64,000 nt of DNA from Streptomyces sp. Act143 (lineage in GTDB: Bacteria > Actinomycetota > Actinomycetes > Streptomycetales > Streptomycetaceae). Positions 50,646 through 60,552 of the stretch are shown in pieces. The stretch is taken from contig NZ_QFRX01000001.1 of NCBI RefSeq assembly GCF_003143935.1, positions 1,250,071 to 1,314,070 on the forward strand, read 5' to 3'. Both the position numbers and the translations under genes were made by a program. The notes under the pieces are model-generated. The model ran no database searches. It saw only the letters and a list, made by a program, of their open reading frames with translations, and was not told where the DNA came from. Position 1 is the stretch's first letter, and each line of letters starts with the position of its first letter.

Positions 50646-52509
50646 CGAACTTCTGCGCCAGCCAGGCCGACAGTTCGGACTTCGCGGCGTTCAGCACGGC
50701 CGCGGAGGGCGCGGTGGCGCCGTTGGTGACCAGTGCGTAGTGCAGCGTGCCGGAGTCCGTGTCGGTGAGCAGCAGCCGCCGGCTGCCCGTGCCGCCCGGT
50801 TCCAGGGCTGTGCCGACGGGGGTCGAGGACGTGTGGGCGGGCGGGGCGTGGGCCGTGCCCAGGTCGGAGACGACCGTGGTCGTGGCGGTGGGGAAGGAGG
50901 CGGGCAGGTGGAGTTCGGTGGGGGCGGTGCCGCTGCCCGAGCGCCACACCAGCAGTCCGTACTGTCCCGAGCCCACCAGTGAGGACACGTTCGGCAGCGA
51001 GCTCGGCACGGGGTTCCAGGTCAGGGTGGTGGAGCCGTCGCGGGAGCGGTCCTCGTAGGTGAAGGCGAGCGTGCTGCCGGAGGTGGCGCTCGGGTAGAGG
51101 CGGTCGAGGAGCCTGGCGTCCTGACGGAGCGTCACCGTGCCGTTGTCGTCGAGGCGTACGGCGGAGAGGTCCTCGTCGTTCCAGGCGTCCCCGCCGGTCC
51201 GCACCTTGTCGGGGTTGCCGTTCATCAGCTCGCTGTGGCGGCCGTTGTAGATGTCCCACTGCCACTGGGAGCCGGACAGCACCGGGCCCGAACCGGACGG
51301 CGAGGTCCACCAGTTGGCGCCCTTCACCCGGGAGTCGAGGGCCTGGTACATCGCCTTCAGGACGGTCGGCGCCTTGCCCGCGGTGGTGCCGTCGAGGGGG
51401 TGGCCGAACTCGCTGACGATCGCGGTGGTGCCGAGCGCCGAGGCGCGGTCCCGGACGGCGCCGAAGTCGCTCACGTACTGGCCGTCCGAGGCGTTGCCCC
51501 ACATCAGGATGCCGGAGATGGCCTTCTGGTCGTAGAAGTGGGTGTTGAAGACGTACCGGGAGCCGAGGGTGCCCGCGTCGAGGAGGCCGCCCTCCTCCTT
51601 GCTGACGTTGCCGTTCCAGAAGAGATTCGGCTCGACGAGGGCGGGCTTGTCCTGCCAGCCGGCCGCGTCCATCCGGGCGCGGAACCGCACGTAGAAGGGC
51701 CACAGCAGGTCGCGTTCCCAACTGCGGCTGGCCTGCCCGGAGTCGTAGGTGCCGGCGTAGGGCTCGTTGTAGGGGTCGAAGCCGATGACGCCCGCGAACT
51801 CCTCGGTGGTGAGGTTCTGCCTGAGATACGTCATGACCTTCTGGGCCGTGGCGAGGAAAGCGTCCTGGAGGCCGTGGGCGTTGTGCCAGAAGTCGTACTG
51901 GGCGGCCTTCACCGCGCCGTTCTGGGTGATGTTCTGGCCCCACAGGAAGCAGATGCCGCAGGACTCGTCCGGGTAATCGCCGAGCTCCACGGCCCACTTG
52001 GGGGCGCCGTCGCCCGTGTACCAGCTGTCCTCGTCGAAGAGGTACCGGGAGTACAGGTCCTGGTGGAAGTCGGGGTAGACGCGGATGCCCGCGTCCAGGA
52101 AGGCGCGCATCTGCGCGGTGGCGGCGGCCAGGTACGCGGTGTCGACCTGGCCCTGCACGGGTTCGGCGTAGGCCCAGGAGAGCAGGAAGCGGACGGAGTT
52201 GCCGCCGCCGAGGGTGCGCAGGGCCTTCGCCGACTTCTGGGCGTCGGCGACCGAGGCGAAGGGCAGGCCGTGGTTCTCGTCGAGCTTGGTCTCGCCGGAG
52301 ACGTTGTAGCCGCGCAGCACGACCTCACGGCCGGCCGCGTCCACGAAGCGGCCGCCGGACACCGTGAGCGCCGTGCCGTCGAAGGGGAGGGAGTCGGGGA
52401 CGGTGGCCGCGGTGGCGGACGGGGAGCCCGCCACCGTCAGGAAACCGCAGAGTCCGCTAAGGACAACCAGAACAGCCAGCAGACGCGCCCGGATATTCGG
52501 CATGTTCAC
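50641..52509 (-). CDS. Secreted GH5 endoglycoceramidase-like enzyme
   Basis: 622 residues; GTG at 52509, with ATG two codons later. Signal peptide to about residue 34 (SPSATAATVP). GH5 barrel: VLRGYNVSGETKLDENHGLP, SWAYAEPVQG, YPDFHQDLYSRYLFDEDSWY, acid/base E249 in DPYNEPYAG, HFYDQ, and nucleophile E367 in VSEFGHP. The long loops with SCGICFLWGQNIT and the C-terminal beta-sandwich domain of about 150 residues match endoglycoceramidases, which release intact glycans from glycosphingolipids. Rhodococcal enzymes are the known relatives; the substrate here is inferred. It is followed by the MerR gene, whose promoter it partly contains. Confidence 0.87.
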   Translation of the reverse strand: MNMPNIRARLLAVLVVLSGLCGFLTVAGSPSATAATVPDSLPFDGTALTVSGGRFVDAAGREVVLRGYNVSGETKLDENHGLPFASVADAQKSAKALRTLGGGNSVRFLLSWAYAEPVQGQVDTAYLAAATAQMRAFLDAGIRVYPDFHQDLYSRYLFDEDSWYTGDGAPKWAVELGDYPDESCGICFLWGQNITQNGAVKAAQYDFWHNAHGLQDAFLATAQKVMTYLRQNLTTEEFAGVIGFDPYNEPYAGTYDSGQASRSWERDLLWPFYVRFRARMDAAGWQDKPALVEPNLFWNGNVSKEEGGLLDAGTLGSRYVFNTHFYDQKAISGILMWGNASDGQYVSDFGAVRDRASALGTTAIVSEFGHPLDGTTAGKAPTVLKAMYQALDSRVKGANWWTSPSGSGPVLSGSQWQWDIYNGRHSELMNGNPDKVRTGGDAWNDEDLSAVRLDDNGTVTLRQDARLLDRLYPSATSGSTLAFTYEDRSRDGSTTLTWNPVPSSLPNVSSLVGSGQYGLLVWRSGSGTAPTELHLPASFPTATTTVVSDLGTAHAPPAHTSSTPVGTALEPGGTGSRRLLLTDTDSGTLHYALVTNGATAPSAAVLNAAKSELSAWLAQKFA

Positions 52510-52590
52510 TACAGTCCGGTGATATCAGGACACCGTCAATACCTTCTGACTCATGAGTAAGTCTCAGGTTTTCCACGCTCTTCCGCCCCA

Positions 52591-54570
52591 CTAACCCCTT
52601 CGGCCCGTTACGTTCAGCAGGTACTCCTTGCGGTCGAGCGGGTTGTGGTCGGTGCGCGGACGCTCGGGGACGGTCTCTCCGCCCGCGACCGGCGCGTAGT
52701 CCTCGAAGGCGCTCCCCCACTCGCCCTCCCCGCGGGTCAGTCCCGGCAGGCGCTGTTCGAGGGCGTGCACCCGGGCCGCCGGAACGACTCCTTCCAGCAC
52801 GCACAGCGCACCCCGCGTCTCGGTGGTCTCCGGCACCGCACGCGCCGCGGACAGCATCGGCAGCAGCGCGCCCAGCGTGTCCGCCGGGGCCTCCAGACGG
52901 AAGCGGTGCATCGGCTCGTACACCCGCGTCCCCGCCCGGCGCAGCGCCTCGACCAGGACCAGCGGGGTCAGGCCGCGGAAGTCCGCGCCGGTGCTGGACA
53001 TGCTCTTGTCGAAGCCCTGGTGGGCGTGGCTCTGCCGGGGCCAGTAGCCGGAGTGGGTCATGGTGACCGCGCAGTCGGCGACCTGCCAGCCGTGCAGCCC
53101 CTGGGCGAGGGTCTCGCGGACGGTGTCCTCGACCGCCCGGAAGAAGGCGTACGGCATCGCGCCCAGCTCCACCTCCAGGCCGAAGGTGACGCCGGTGCCG
53201 GGCGGGGCCGGATCGACGCGCAGCCCGACGGTGGCGAGGAACGGGTTCGCGTCCTTCTTGATGAACTCGGCGGCGGCGCCCGTGCCCACCGGGCGTTCGA
53301 CGCACAGCGGCGTGGTCTCCCGGAAGGCGACGGCGAGCCCGAACTCCTCGGCGAGGGTGGCCTCGATGACCTCCTTCTGGACCTCGCCGTAGAGGGAGAC
53401 GGACAGCTCCTGCCGCACCTCGTCGTGGCGCAGGCCGATCAGCGGGTCCTGCTCGGCGAGCCGGCCGAGGGCGATGTGCAGGGCCCTGCGGTCGGTGCCC
53501 GGGCCGGGGACGACCACGGTCTCCAGGGTGGGCGGCGCGAAGAAGTGCCCGTGGGCCTTGCGGGGTTCGCCGAGCGGGTCGCCGATCCTGATGTCGCCGA
53601 GCCCCCACAGCCGGGCGATGCGCCCCGCCGGGACGCCGTCCTCGCGGACGTCCGTGCCGTGGTCGAAGACGCTGACCGCGGTGACCCGGCCCTCCCGGCG
53701 ACCGCCTCCGCCACGGGCCTCCCCGAAGGGGACGCGGTCACGGACGCGCAGGGTCCCGGAGAACATCCGCGCATAGGCGACCTTCTCCCCCGCCGGCCCC
53801 CGCTCGACCTTGAACACGCTCCCGGAGACCGGCCCTTCGGGGTCGCCGTCGGCGCCGGGCAGCAACTCCGCGATGCCGGCGATCAGTTCGGGCACACCGG
53901 CACCGGTGACGGCCGAGCCGAAGTACACGGGGTGGACGAGGGCCTGCCGGGTCTGCGCGACCAGGGCGGCACGCACCCGGTCCGCCGCGAGCGACCCGTC
54001 GACGTACGCGGCGAGCAACTCCTCGTCCTGCTCGGCGAGGACGTCGGCCGCCACCGGGCCGGGCTCGAAGGCGGCCTCGCGGGTGCCGAGTCCGACGGCC
54101 CGCCCCATCGGCACGAGCGCCGGTGTGAGCCGCTCGGCGAGGGCGTCGAGGACGCTCCCGTAGCGCGCCCCGCGCCGGTCGATCTTGTTGACGAAGATCA
54201 GCGTGGGAATGCGCAGCCGCTGCAACGTCCGCATCAGGACGCGGGTCTGCGCCTGGACGCCCTCGACGGCGGAGACGACCAGGACGACGCCGTCCAGCAC
54301 CCCGAGGACCCGCTCCACCTCGGCGATGAAGTCCGGGTGGCCGGGGGTGTCGATGAGGTTGACGGTGACGTCGTCGACCGGGAAGGAGACCACGGCCGAC
54401 TTGATGGTGATGCCGCGCCGCCGTTCCAGCGCGAGGGTGTCGGTCTGCGTACTGCCGGCGTCGACGCTGCCAATCTCGTCGATCACCCCGACCGAGTGCA
54501 GCAGCCGCTCGGTCAGGCTGGTCTTACCGGCGTCGACATGGGCGAGAATTCCGAGGTTGAGCAAGTGCAC
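52591..54570 (-). CDS. EF-G-like ribosomal protection GTPase (TetM/OtrA family)
   Basis: 659 residues from GTG at 54570, GAAGGA 11 bases upstream. G-motifs: AHVDAGKTS (G1), RGITI (G2), DTPGH (G3), NKID (G4). EF-G-like domains II-V follow, with the family's domain IV tip region GYWPRQSHAHQGFDKSMSST and the C-terminal RTDHNPLDRKEYLLNV. Ribosomal protection proteins dislodge tetracycline from the ribosome using GTP; OtrA is the self-resistance protein of oxytetracycline producers. No tetracycline biosynthesis genes are in the window, so this is a stand-alone resistance-type determinant. Divergent from the cox operon. Confidence 0.9.
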   Translation of the reverse strand: MHLLNLGILAHVDAGKTSLTERLLHSVGVIDEIGSVDAGSTQTDTLALERRRGITIKSAVVSFPVDDVTVNLIDTPGHPDFIAEVERVLGVLDGVVLVVSAVEGVQAQTRVLMRTLQRLRIPTLIFVNKIDRRGARYGSVLDALAERLTPALVPMGRAVGLGTREAAFEPGPVAADVLAEQDEELLAAYVDGSLAADRVRAALVAQTRQALVHPVYFGSAVTGAGVPELIAGIAELLPGADGDPEGPVSGSVFKVERGPAGEKVAYARMFSGTLRVRDRVPFGEARGGGGRREGRVTAVSVFDHGTDVREDGVPAGRIARLWGLGDIRIGDPLGEPRKAHGHFFAPPTLETVVVPGPGTDRRALHIALGRLAEQDPLIGLRHDEVRQELSVSLYGEVQKEVIEATLAEEFGLAVAFRETTPLCVERPVGTGAAAEFIKKDANPFLATVGLRVDPAPPGTGVTFGLEVELGAMPYAFFRAVEDTVRETLAQGLHGWQVADCAVTMTHSGYWPRQSHAHQGFDKSMSSTGADFRGLTPLVLVEALRRAGTRVYEPMHRFRLEAPADTLGALLPMLSAARAVPETTETRGALCVLEGVVPAARVHALEQRLPGLTRGEGEWGSAFEDYAPVAGGETVPERPRTDHNPLDRKEYLLNVTGRRG

Positions 54571-54801
54571 GAAGCGTCATGTCCTTCGAGGAGGGGTTCA
54601 TTCCTACTGGGGTGGACATGCGTGCAGGGCGCACTACTGCTCTCCTTCATCGATCGCCGACCGGTCTCCCGCAGTGCAGCAGAACCACGCGCGGGACGCC
54701 AACGGATTAACGCTCAACAAACCCCCGCCGCGGCCCTCGCCCCCTCCCCCGGCCAGTCCTAGAGTGACGCCCATCACGTCCGGTGTTTCCTGGGAGGGCA
54801 C
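54571..54801. other. Divergent intergenic region between the EF-G-like and cox genes
   Basis: 231 bases, mostly non-coding. A GGGAGG ribosome site at 54791-54796 serves coxS, and a TAGAGT -10-like hexamer lies at 54764. On the minus strand a GAAGGA precedes the GTPase start; a TetM-type leader peptide with transcriptional attenuation could not be recognised. Confidence 0.5.
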
Positions 54802-55271
<470 letters not shown>

Positions 55272-55275
<4 letters not shown>

Positions 55276-57632
55276 GCGGCACCGTCGAGCGGGAGGTCGG
55301 CCGGGCCCGCCCCCGCAAGGAGGACGCCCGGCTGGTCACCGGACAGACCACGTGGACCGACAACATCGCCGTCAACGGACTGCTCCACCTGGCGATCCTG
55401 CGCAGCCCCATGGCGCATGCCCGCATCGACCGCGTCGACGTGGCCCCCGCGCTCGAACGCCCCGGCGTGGTCGCGGCGTTCAGCGGCGCCGACCTCGCGG
55501 AGGGTCTGGGGTCGCTGCCCTGCGCGTGGCCGGTGACCGAGGACATCGTGCTGCCCGACCACCCGCCGATCGCGGGCGACGAGGTGCGCCACGCGGGCGA
55601 CCCGGTGGCCGTCGTGGTGGCCCGCGACCGGTACGCGGCGGCCGACGCCCTGGAGGCGATCGAGGTCGACTACACGCCGCTCCCCCCGGTCCTCGACCTG
55701 GCGGCGGCCCTGGCCGGGAACAGCCCCCTGGTCCACGCCGACAAGGGCACCAACCGCTGCTACGACTGGCCGTTGAAGGCCGGCGAGGACTTCGCGGCCG
55801 TCCGGCAGCGCGCCGAGGTGACGCTCAAGCGCCGCTACCACCAGCAGCGCCTCATCCCCAACGCGATGGAGCCGCGCGCCGTCGTGGTCACCCCGCTCAC
55901 CGCGTCCGGCGAGTACACCCTCCACTCCTCCACCCAGATCCCGCACATCCTGCGGATCATGCTGGCCGTGGTCACCGGGATACCCGAGCACAAACTCCGG
56001 GTCGTCGCCCCCGACGTGGGCGGCGGCTTCGGCTCCAAGCTCCAGGTCTACGGCGAGGAGGCCCTCGCCCTCGCGGTCGCCCGCCGCCTCGGCCGCCCGG
56101 TGAAGTGGACGGAGTCCCGCAGCGAGGGCTATCTGGCCACCCACCACGGCCGCGGCATGATCCAGGACATCGAGATCGCCGCGAACCGCGACGGCACCCT
56201 GCTCGGCCTCAAGGCCGACCTGCTCGTCGACATGGGCGCCTATCTGATGCTCGTCACGCCGGGCATCCCGATCCTGGGCGCGTTCATGTACCCGGGGATC
56301 TACAAGATGTCCTCCTACGAGCTCAACGTCACGGGCGTCTTCACGACCCGGACCCCGACCGACGCCTACCGGGGCGCCGGACGCCCGGAGGCGACGTACG
56401 CCATCGAACGGATCATGGACGAGCTGGCCGCCGAACTCGGCCTCGATCCAGTGGAGTTGCGGCGCCGCAACTGGATCCGGCACGAGGAGTTCCCGTACAC
56501 GACGGTCGCGGGCCTGACGTACGACAGCGGCAACTACGAGGCCGCGACCGAGAAGGCGCTCGCCCTGTTCGACTACGACAAGCTGCGCGCCGAGCAGGCC
56601 GACCGCAATCACCGGGGCGACACGGTCCGTCTGGGCATCGGGGTGTCGACGTACACCGAGATGTGCGGGCTCGCCCCGAGCCGGGTGCTCAGGGATCTGC
56701 GCTACGCGGCCGGCGGCTGGGAGGCGGCGGCCGTCCGCATGCTGCCGACCGGCAAGGTCGAGGTGGTCACCGGCACCAGCCCGCACGGCCAGGGCCATGT
56801 GACCTGCTGGAGCCAGATCGCCGCCGACGTGCTGGGCGTGCCGTTCGAGGACGTCGAGGTCGTCCACGGCGACACCCGGGCGGCCCCGCAGGGCATGGAC
56901 ACCTACGGCTCGCGGTCGCTCGTCGTGGGCGGGACGGCCGTGCACCATGCGGCGCTGAAGGTGGTGGACAAGGCCCGGAGGATCGCCGCGCATCTGCTCG
57001 AAGCGAGCGAGCGGGACCTGGAGTTCACCGACGGCGTCTTCTCGGTGAAGGGCTCGCCGGACGCCCGCAGGACCATCCAGGAGGTCGCCTTCGAGACCTT
57101 CACCTCGCACGACCTGCCCGACGGCCTGGTGCCCACCATCAACGCCGAGCACCTGGTCGACCCGGACAACTTCTCCTACCCGCACGGCACCCACCTGTGC
57201 GCGGTCGAGGTCGACACCGAGACCGGGCAGACCCGGATCAGGTCGTACGTCTGCGTCGACGACGTCGGCCGGGTCGTCAACCCGACGATCGTCGAAGGAC
57301 AGGTGCACGGCGGCCTCGCGCAGGGCATCGCGCAGGCACTGTACGAGGAGGCGGTCTACGACGACGAGGGCAACCTGGTCTCGGGCACGATGGCCGACTA
57401 TCTCGTGCCCTCGGCGGCGGACCTGCCGGACTTCGTGACGGACCGGACGGAGACGCCGGCCACCTCGAACCCCCTGGGGGTGAAGGGCGTCGGCGAGGCC
57501 GGGACGATCGCCTCCACGCCCGCCGTCGTCAACGCGATCGTGGACGCGCTGCGTCCGCTGGGCGTGCGCGACGTGCGGATGCCCTGCACACCCGAGCGGG
57601 TCTGGCGAGCGGTCAGGGAGGCCTCGCGATGA
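55272..57632 (+). CDS. coxL: Molybdenum-binding large subunit (CoxL-like, form II)
   Basis: 786 residues from MSGTVEREVG; a longer frame upstream overlaps coxS. The molybdopterin-cytosine-dinucleotide hydroxylase fold is recognisable from GQTTWTDNI, RVVAPDVGGGFGSKLQVYGE, TPTDAYRGAGRPEATYA and the catalytic glutamate region KGVGEAGTIASTPAVVNAI. The AYRGAGR loop marks form II CoxL; form I CO dehydrogenase has AYRCSFR, in which the Cys binds copper. So CO oxidation is not assured, and the true substrate may be another small molecule or heterocycle (xanthine dehydrogenase family). Heterotrimer with CoxS and CoxM. Confidence 0.92.
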
Positions 57633-58483
57633 TTCCCCCGGCATTCGACTACGCCCGCCCGGCCGGCGTCGACGAGGCGGTGCGCGTGCTCGCCGACGCC
57701 GGTGAGGACGCCAAGGTGCTGGCCGGCGGGCAGAGCCTGCTGCCGCTGCTGCGGCTCCGGCTGGCCTTCCCCGAACTGGTCGTGGACGTCGGTCGCATCC
57801 CCGAGCTGCGCGGGGTCCGCGAGGACGGCGACACGCTCGTCATCGGCGCGCTGACCACGCACCACGACGTGCTCCGCGACCCGCTGGTCCGCCGCCACGC
57901 GGGCCTGCTCGCCGCCGCCACGGCGACCGTCGCCGATCCGGCCGCACGGCATCGCGGGACCCTCGGCGGCGCCCTCGCGCACGCCGACCCGGCCGGTGAC
58001 CTGCCCGCGGTGGTGCTGGCGATGGACGGCGAGCTGGTGGCGCAGGGACCGGGTGGCCGACGCACTGTCCCCGCCCGGGAGTTCTTCGTCGACTACCTCC
58101 AATCCGCGCTGGAGCCGGACGAGTTGCTCGTCGAGGTGCGGGTTCCGAAGGCGGACGGCTGGGGCTTCCACTACGAGAAGTTCCACCGGGTCGCCCAGTC
58201 GTGGGCGATCGTCGGCGTGGCCGCGCTCGTCCGGCGCGACAACGGCCGGGTCGCCGAGGCACGCATCGGGCTGACCAACATGGGCACGACCCCGCTGCGG
58301 GCCACGGCCACCGAGGCTGCCCTCGCCGGTGCCGGGGACGCGGCGGCAGTGGCGCGGGCCGCGGAGTCGGCGGCGGCCGGGACCCGGCCGTCCCAGGACA
58401 CGTCGGCGTCACCGGAGTACCGGGCCCATCTGGCACGGGTGCTGACCGGGCGCGCGGTGCTGGCCGCCGCCGGGATGGGGTGA
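57629..58483 (+). CDS. coxM: FAD-binding medium subunit (CoxM-like)
   Basis: 284 residues from MIPPAFDYAR, starting within the coxL stop (ATGA). The FAD motifs of the family are AGGQSLLPLLRLRL and TLGGALAHADPAGDLP; the C-terminal domain has IGLTNMGTTPLRATATEAAL. It transfers electrons from the iron-sulfur subunit to a quinone or other acceptor. The gene order S-L-M differs from the M-S-L order of classical coxMSL. Confidence 0.93.
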   Translation: MIPPAFDYARPAGVDEAVRVLADAGEDAKVLAGGQSLLPLLRLRLAFPELVVDVGRIPELRGVREDGDTLVIGALTTHHDVLRDPLVRRHAGLLAAATATVADPAARHRGTLGGALAHADPAGDLPAVVLAMDGELVAQGPGGRRTVPAREFFVDYLQSALEPDELLVEVRVPKADGWGFHYEKFHRVAQSWAIVGVAALVRRDNGRVAEARIGLTNMGTTPLRATATEAALAGAGDAAAVARAAESAAAGTRPSQDTSASPEYRAHLARVLTGRAVLAAAGMG

Positions 58484-58516
58484 GCGGCGATCACGCGGAT
58501 CGACGGCCCGGACCAG

Positions 58517-59380
58517 GTGCGGGCCCGCCTGGAGGCGACGGGATACCTCGTCGACGAAGGACTGGCCGTCGCCTGCTTCCTGGCGCTGCGGCTGGCCCGG
58601 CCGATCTTCTGCGAGGGCGACGCGGGCGTCGGCAAGACCGCGCTCGCCGCCGCCCTCGCCGAGGCCCTCGACGCCCCGCTGATCCGGCTCCAGTGCCATG
58701 AGGGCATCGACGCCTCACAGGCCCTGTACGACTGGGACTTCCCCCGTCAGCTGCTGCATCTGCGGGCCGCCGAGGCCGCCGGGATCACCGATGCCGGACG
58801 GCTGGAGAGCGAGCTGTACGACCGGCGCTTCCTGATCGCCCGTCCCCTGCTCAGGGCGCTGGAGACGCAGCCGTCGGTGCTGCTGGTCGACGAGATCGAC
58901 CGGGCCGACGACGAGTTCGAGGCGTTCCTGCTGGAGCTGCTCTCGGAATACGCCGTGACGATTCCGGAGCTGGGCACACTGCGGGCCGAGTCCCCGCCCG
59001 TGGTCGTGCTGACCTCCAACCGCACCCGCGAGGTGCACGACGCGCTGAAGCGGCGGTGTCTGTACCACTGGTTCGACCATCCCGGCTTCGGCCGTGAACT
59101 GGCCATTGTGCGGCGGCGGTTGCCGGGGGTCTCGGCGCGGTTGGCGGAGCAGGTGACCACTCTTGTGCAGGCGCTTCGGGAGCAGGATCTGGTCAAGCCC
59201 CCTGGTGTCGCGGAGACCATCGACTGGACGCAGGCGCTGGATGCGCTGGGGGCGAGTGAGGTGGACGCGGAGTCGGCGGTGCGCACGCTGGGGTCGGTAC
59301 TCAAGTACCGGGAGGATGTGGAGCGGGGGCGGGGGCTGGATTTCGCCGCGTTGCTCGGTGTCTCGACGGAAGTCCGGTGA
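58517..59380 (+). CDS. coxD: MoxR-type AAA+ ATPase (CoxD-like)
   Basis: 287 residues from GTG at 58517. AAA+ motifs: Walker A GDAGVGKT, Walker B VLLVDEIDRADDEFEAFLLE, sensor 1 VVVLTSNRTREVHDALKRRCL. MoxR proteins act with VWA proteins as metallo-enzyme chaperones; CoxD helps assemble the [CuSMoO2] site in CO dehydrogenase. The conserved N-terminus (TRIDGPDQVRARLEATGYLVDE) extends upstream of this GTG, reaching an ATC at 58490 in place of an expected ATG, so the real start is unclear. Overlaps the VWA gene by GTGA. Confidence 0.87.
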   Translation: MRARLEATGYLVDEGLAVACFLALRLARPIFCEGDAGVGKTALAAALAEALDAPLIRLQCHEGIDASQALYDWDFPRQLLHLRAAEAAGITDAGRLESELYDRRFLIARPLLRALETQPSVLLVDEIDRADDEFEAFLLELLSEYAVTIPELGTLRAESPPVVVLTSNRTREVHDALKRRCLYHWFDHPGFGRELAIVRRRLPGVSARLAEQVTTLVQALREQDLVKPPGVAETIDWTQALDALGASEVDAESAVRTLGSVLKYREDVERGRGLDFAALLGVSTEVR

Positions 59381-60552
59381 TGGAGTCGTCTGCGGGTTCG
59401 TCGCGGCGCGTCGCGCCCCGCGGTGGAGCCGCACATGAACCTCTGAGGGACGTGGACGCCGCCCTTCTCGGATTCGGCCGTGCCCTGCGTGCGGCGGGGG
59501 TGGACGCGAGTGCCGAGCGGCTGCACGCCTTTCTGCGGGCCGTGGACGCACTGGGGCCGGCGCGGCGGACGGATGTGTACTGGGCAGGGCGGCTGACTCT
59601 GTGCGGGGACCGGGACGACCTGGAGCGTTACGAGCGGGTGTTCACCGCCTGCTTCGGCTCCGTCGAGCCGGCGACCGGGCCCGTGCCAGCCGCTCCCGCC
59701 ATGAACCTGCGGGGCGTCGCACGCGATGCCACCGTGCCTCGTACACAGACCCGACGCGAAGCCGAAGCACCCCCCATGGCCGCCCTCGCCGCTTCCGCCG
59801 AAGTACTGCGTCACCGGGACTTCGGCCGGCTGAACGCCGACGAACGCGAACAACTCCACCGTCTGCTCGCCGCGTTCGCGCTGCACGGCGAAACCCGGCG
59901 CAGCGCGCGGCGGCGGCCGGCCCGGCGCGGCGAGGTCGATCCGCGCCGGACCGTGCGCGAGCTGCTCCGGCGCGGCGGCGAGCCCGCCCGGCTGCTGCGG
60001 CACACCCGGGCCGTGCGCCCCCGGCGGGTCGTGCTGCTGGTGGACGTCAGCGGGTCCATGGCGCCGTACGCCGACGCGCTGCTGCGTTTCGCCCATGCCG
60101 CCGTCCGGGGGCCGCGCACCGAGGTGTTCACCATCGGCACCCGGCTGACGCGGGTGACGCGGGAGCTGTCGCACCGTGATCCGGACCTGGCGATGGCGGC
60201 GGTGTCGGCGGCCGTTCCCGACTGGCGGGGCGGCACCCGGCTCGGGGTGCTGCTGCGCGCGTTCCTGGACCGATGGGGGCAGCGCGGGATGGCGCGTGGC
60301 GCCGTCGTGGTGCTGTTGTCCGACGGCTGGGAGCGTGGCGATCCGGAGCTGCTGGCGGCCCAGATGCGACGCTTGCGGCGGCTGGCGCACCGGGTGATCT
60401 GGGCGAATCCCCGCAAGGCACGCCCCGGGTACGCGCCCCTGGCGGCCGGGATGGCGGCGGCGCTGCCGAGCGTGGACGCGTTCGTCGAGGGGCACAGCCT
60501 GGCCGCTCTGGAGAGCCTGGCGGCGGTCGTGAGAGGAGCGGGTGGTGCGTGA
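59377..60552 (+). CDS. coxE: VWA-domain protein (CoxE-like)
   Basis: 391 residues; GTG overlapping the MoxR stop, with ATG directly after. N-terminal helical region (about residues 1-200) and a C-terminal von Willebrand A domain with the MIDAS motif DVSGSMAPYAD; the remaining MIDAS residues lie in GGTRLGVLL and LLSDGW. CoxE works with CoxD in maturation of the molybdenum centre. Overlaps the XdhC gene by 11 bases. Confidence 0.9.
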   Translation: MMESSAGSSRRVAPRGGAAHEPLRDVDAALLGFGRALRAAGVDASAERLHAFLRAVDALGPARRTDVYWAGRLTLCGDRDDLERYERVFTACFGSVEPATGPVPAAPAMNLRGVARDATVPRTQTRREAEAPPMAALAASAEVLRHRDFGRLNADEREQLHRLLAAFALHGETRRSARRRPARRGEVDPRRTVRELLRRGGEPARLLRHTRAVRPRRVVLLVDVSGSMAPYADALLRFAHAAVRGPRTEVFTIGTRLTRVTRELSHRDPDLAMAAVSAAVPDWRGGTRLGVLLRAFLDRWGQRGMARGAVVVLLSDGWERGDPELLAAQMRRLRRLAHRVIWANPRKARPGYAPLAAGMAAALPSVDAFVEGHSLAALESLAAVVRGAGGA

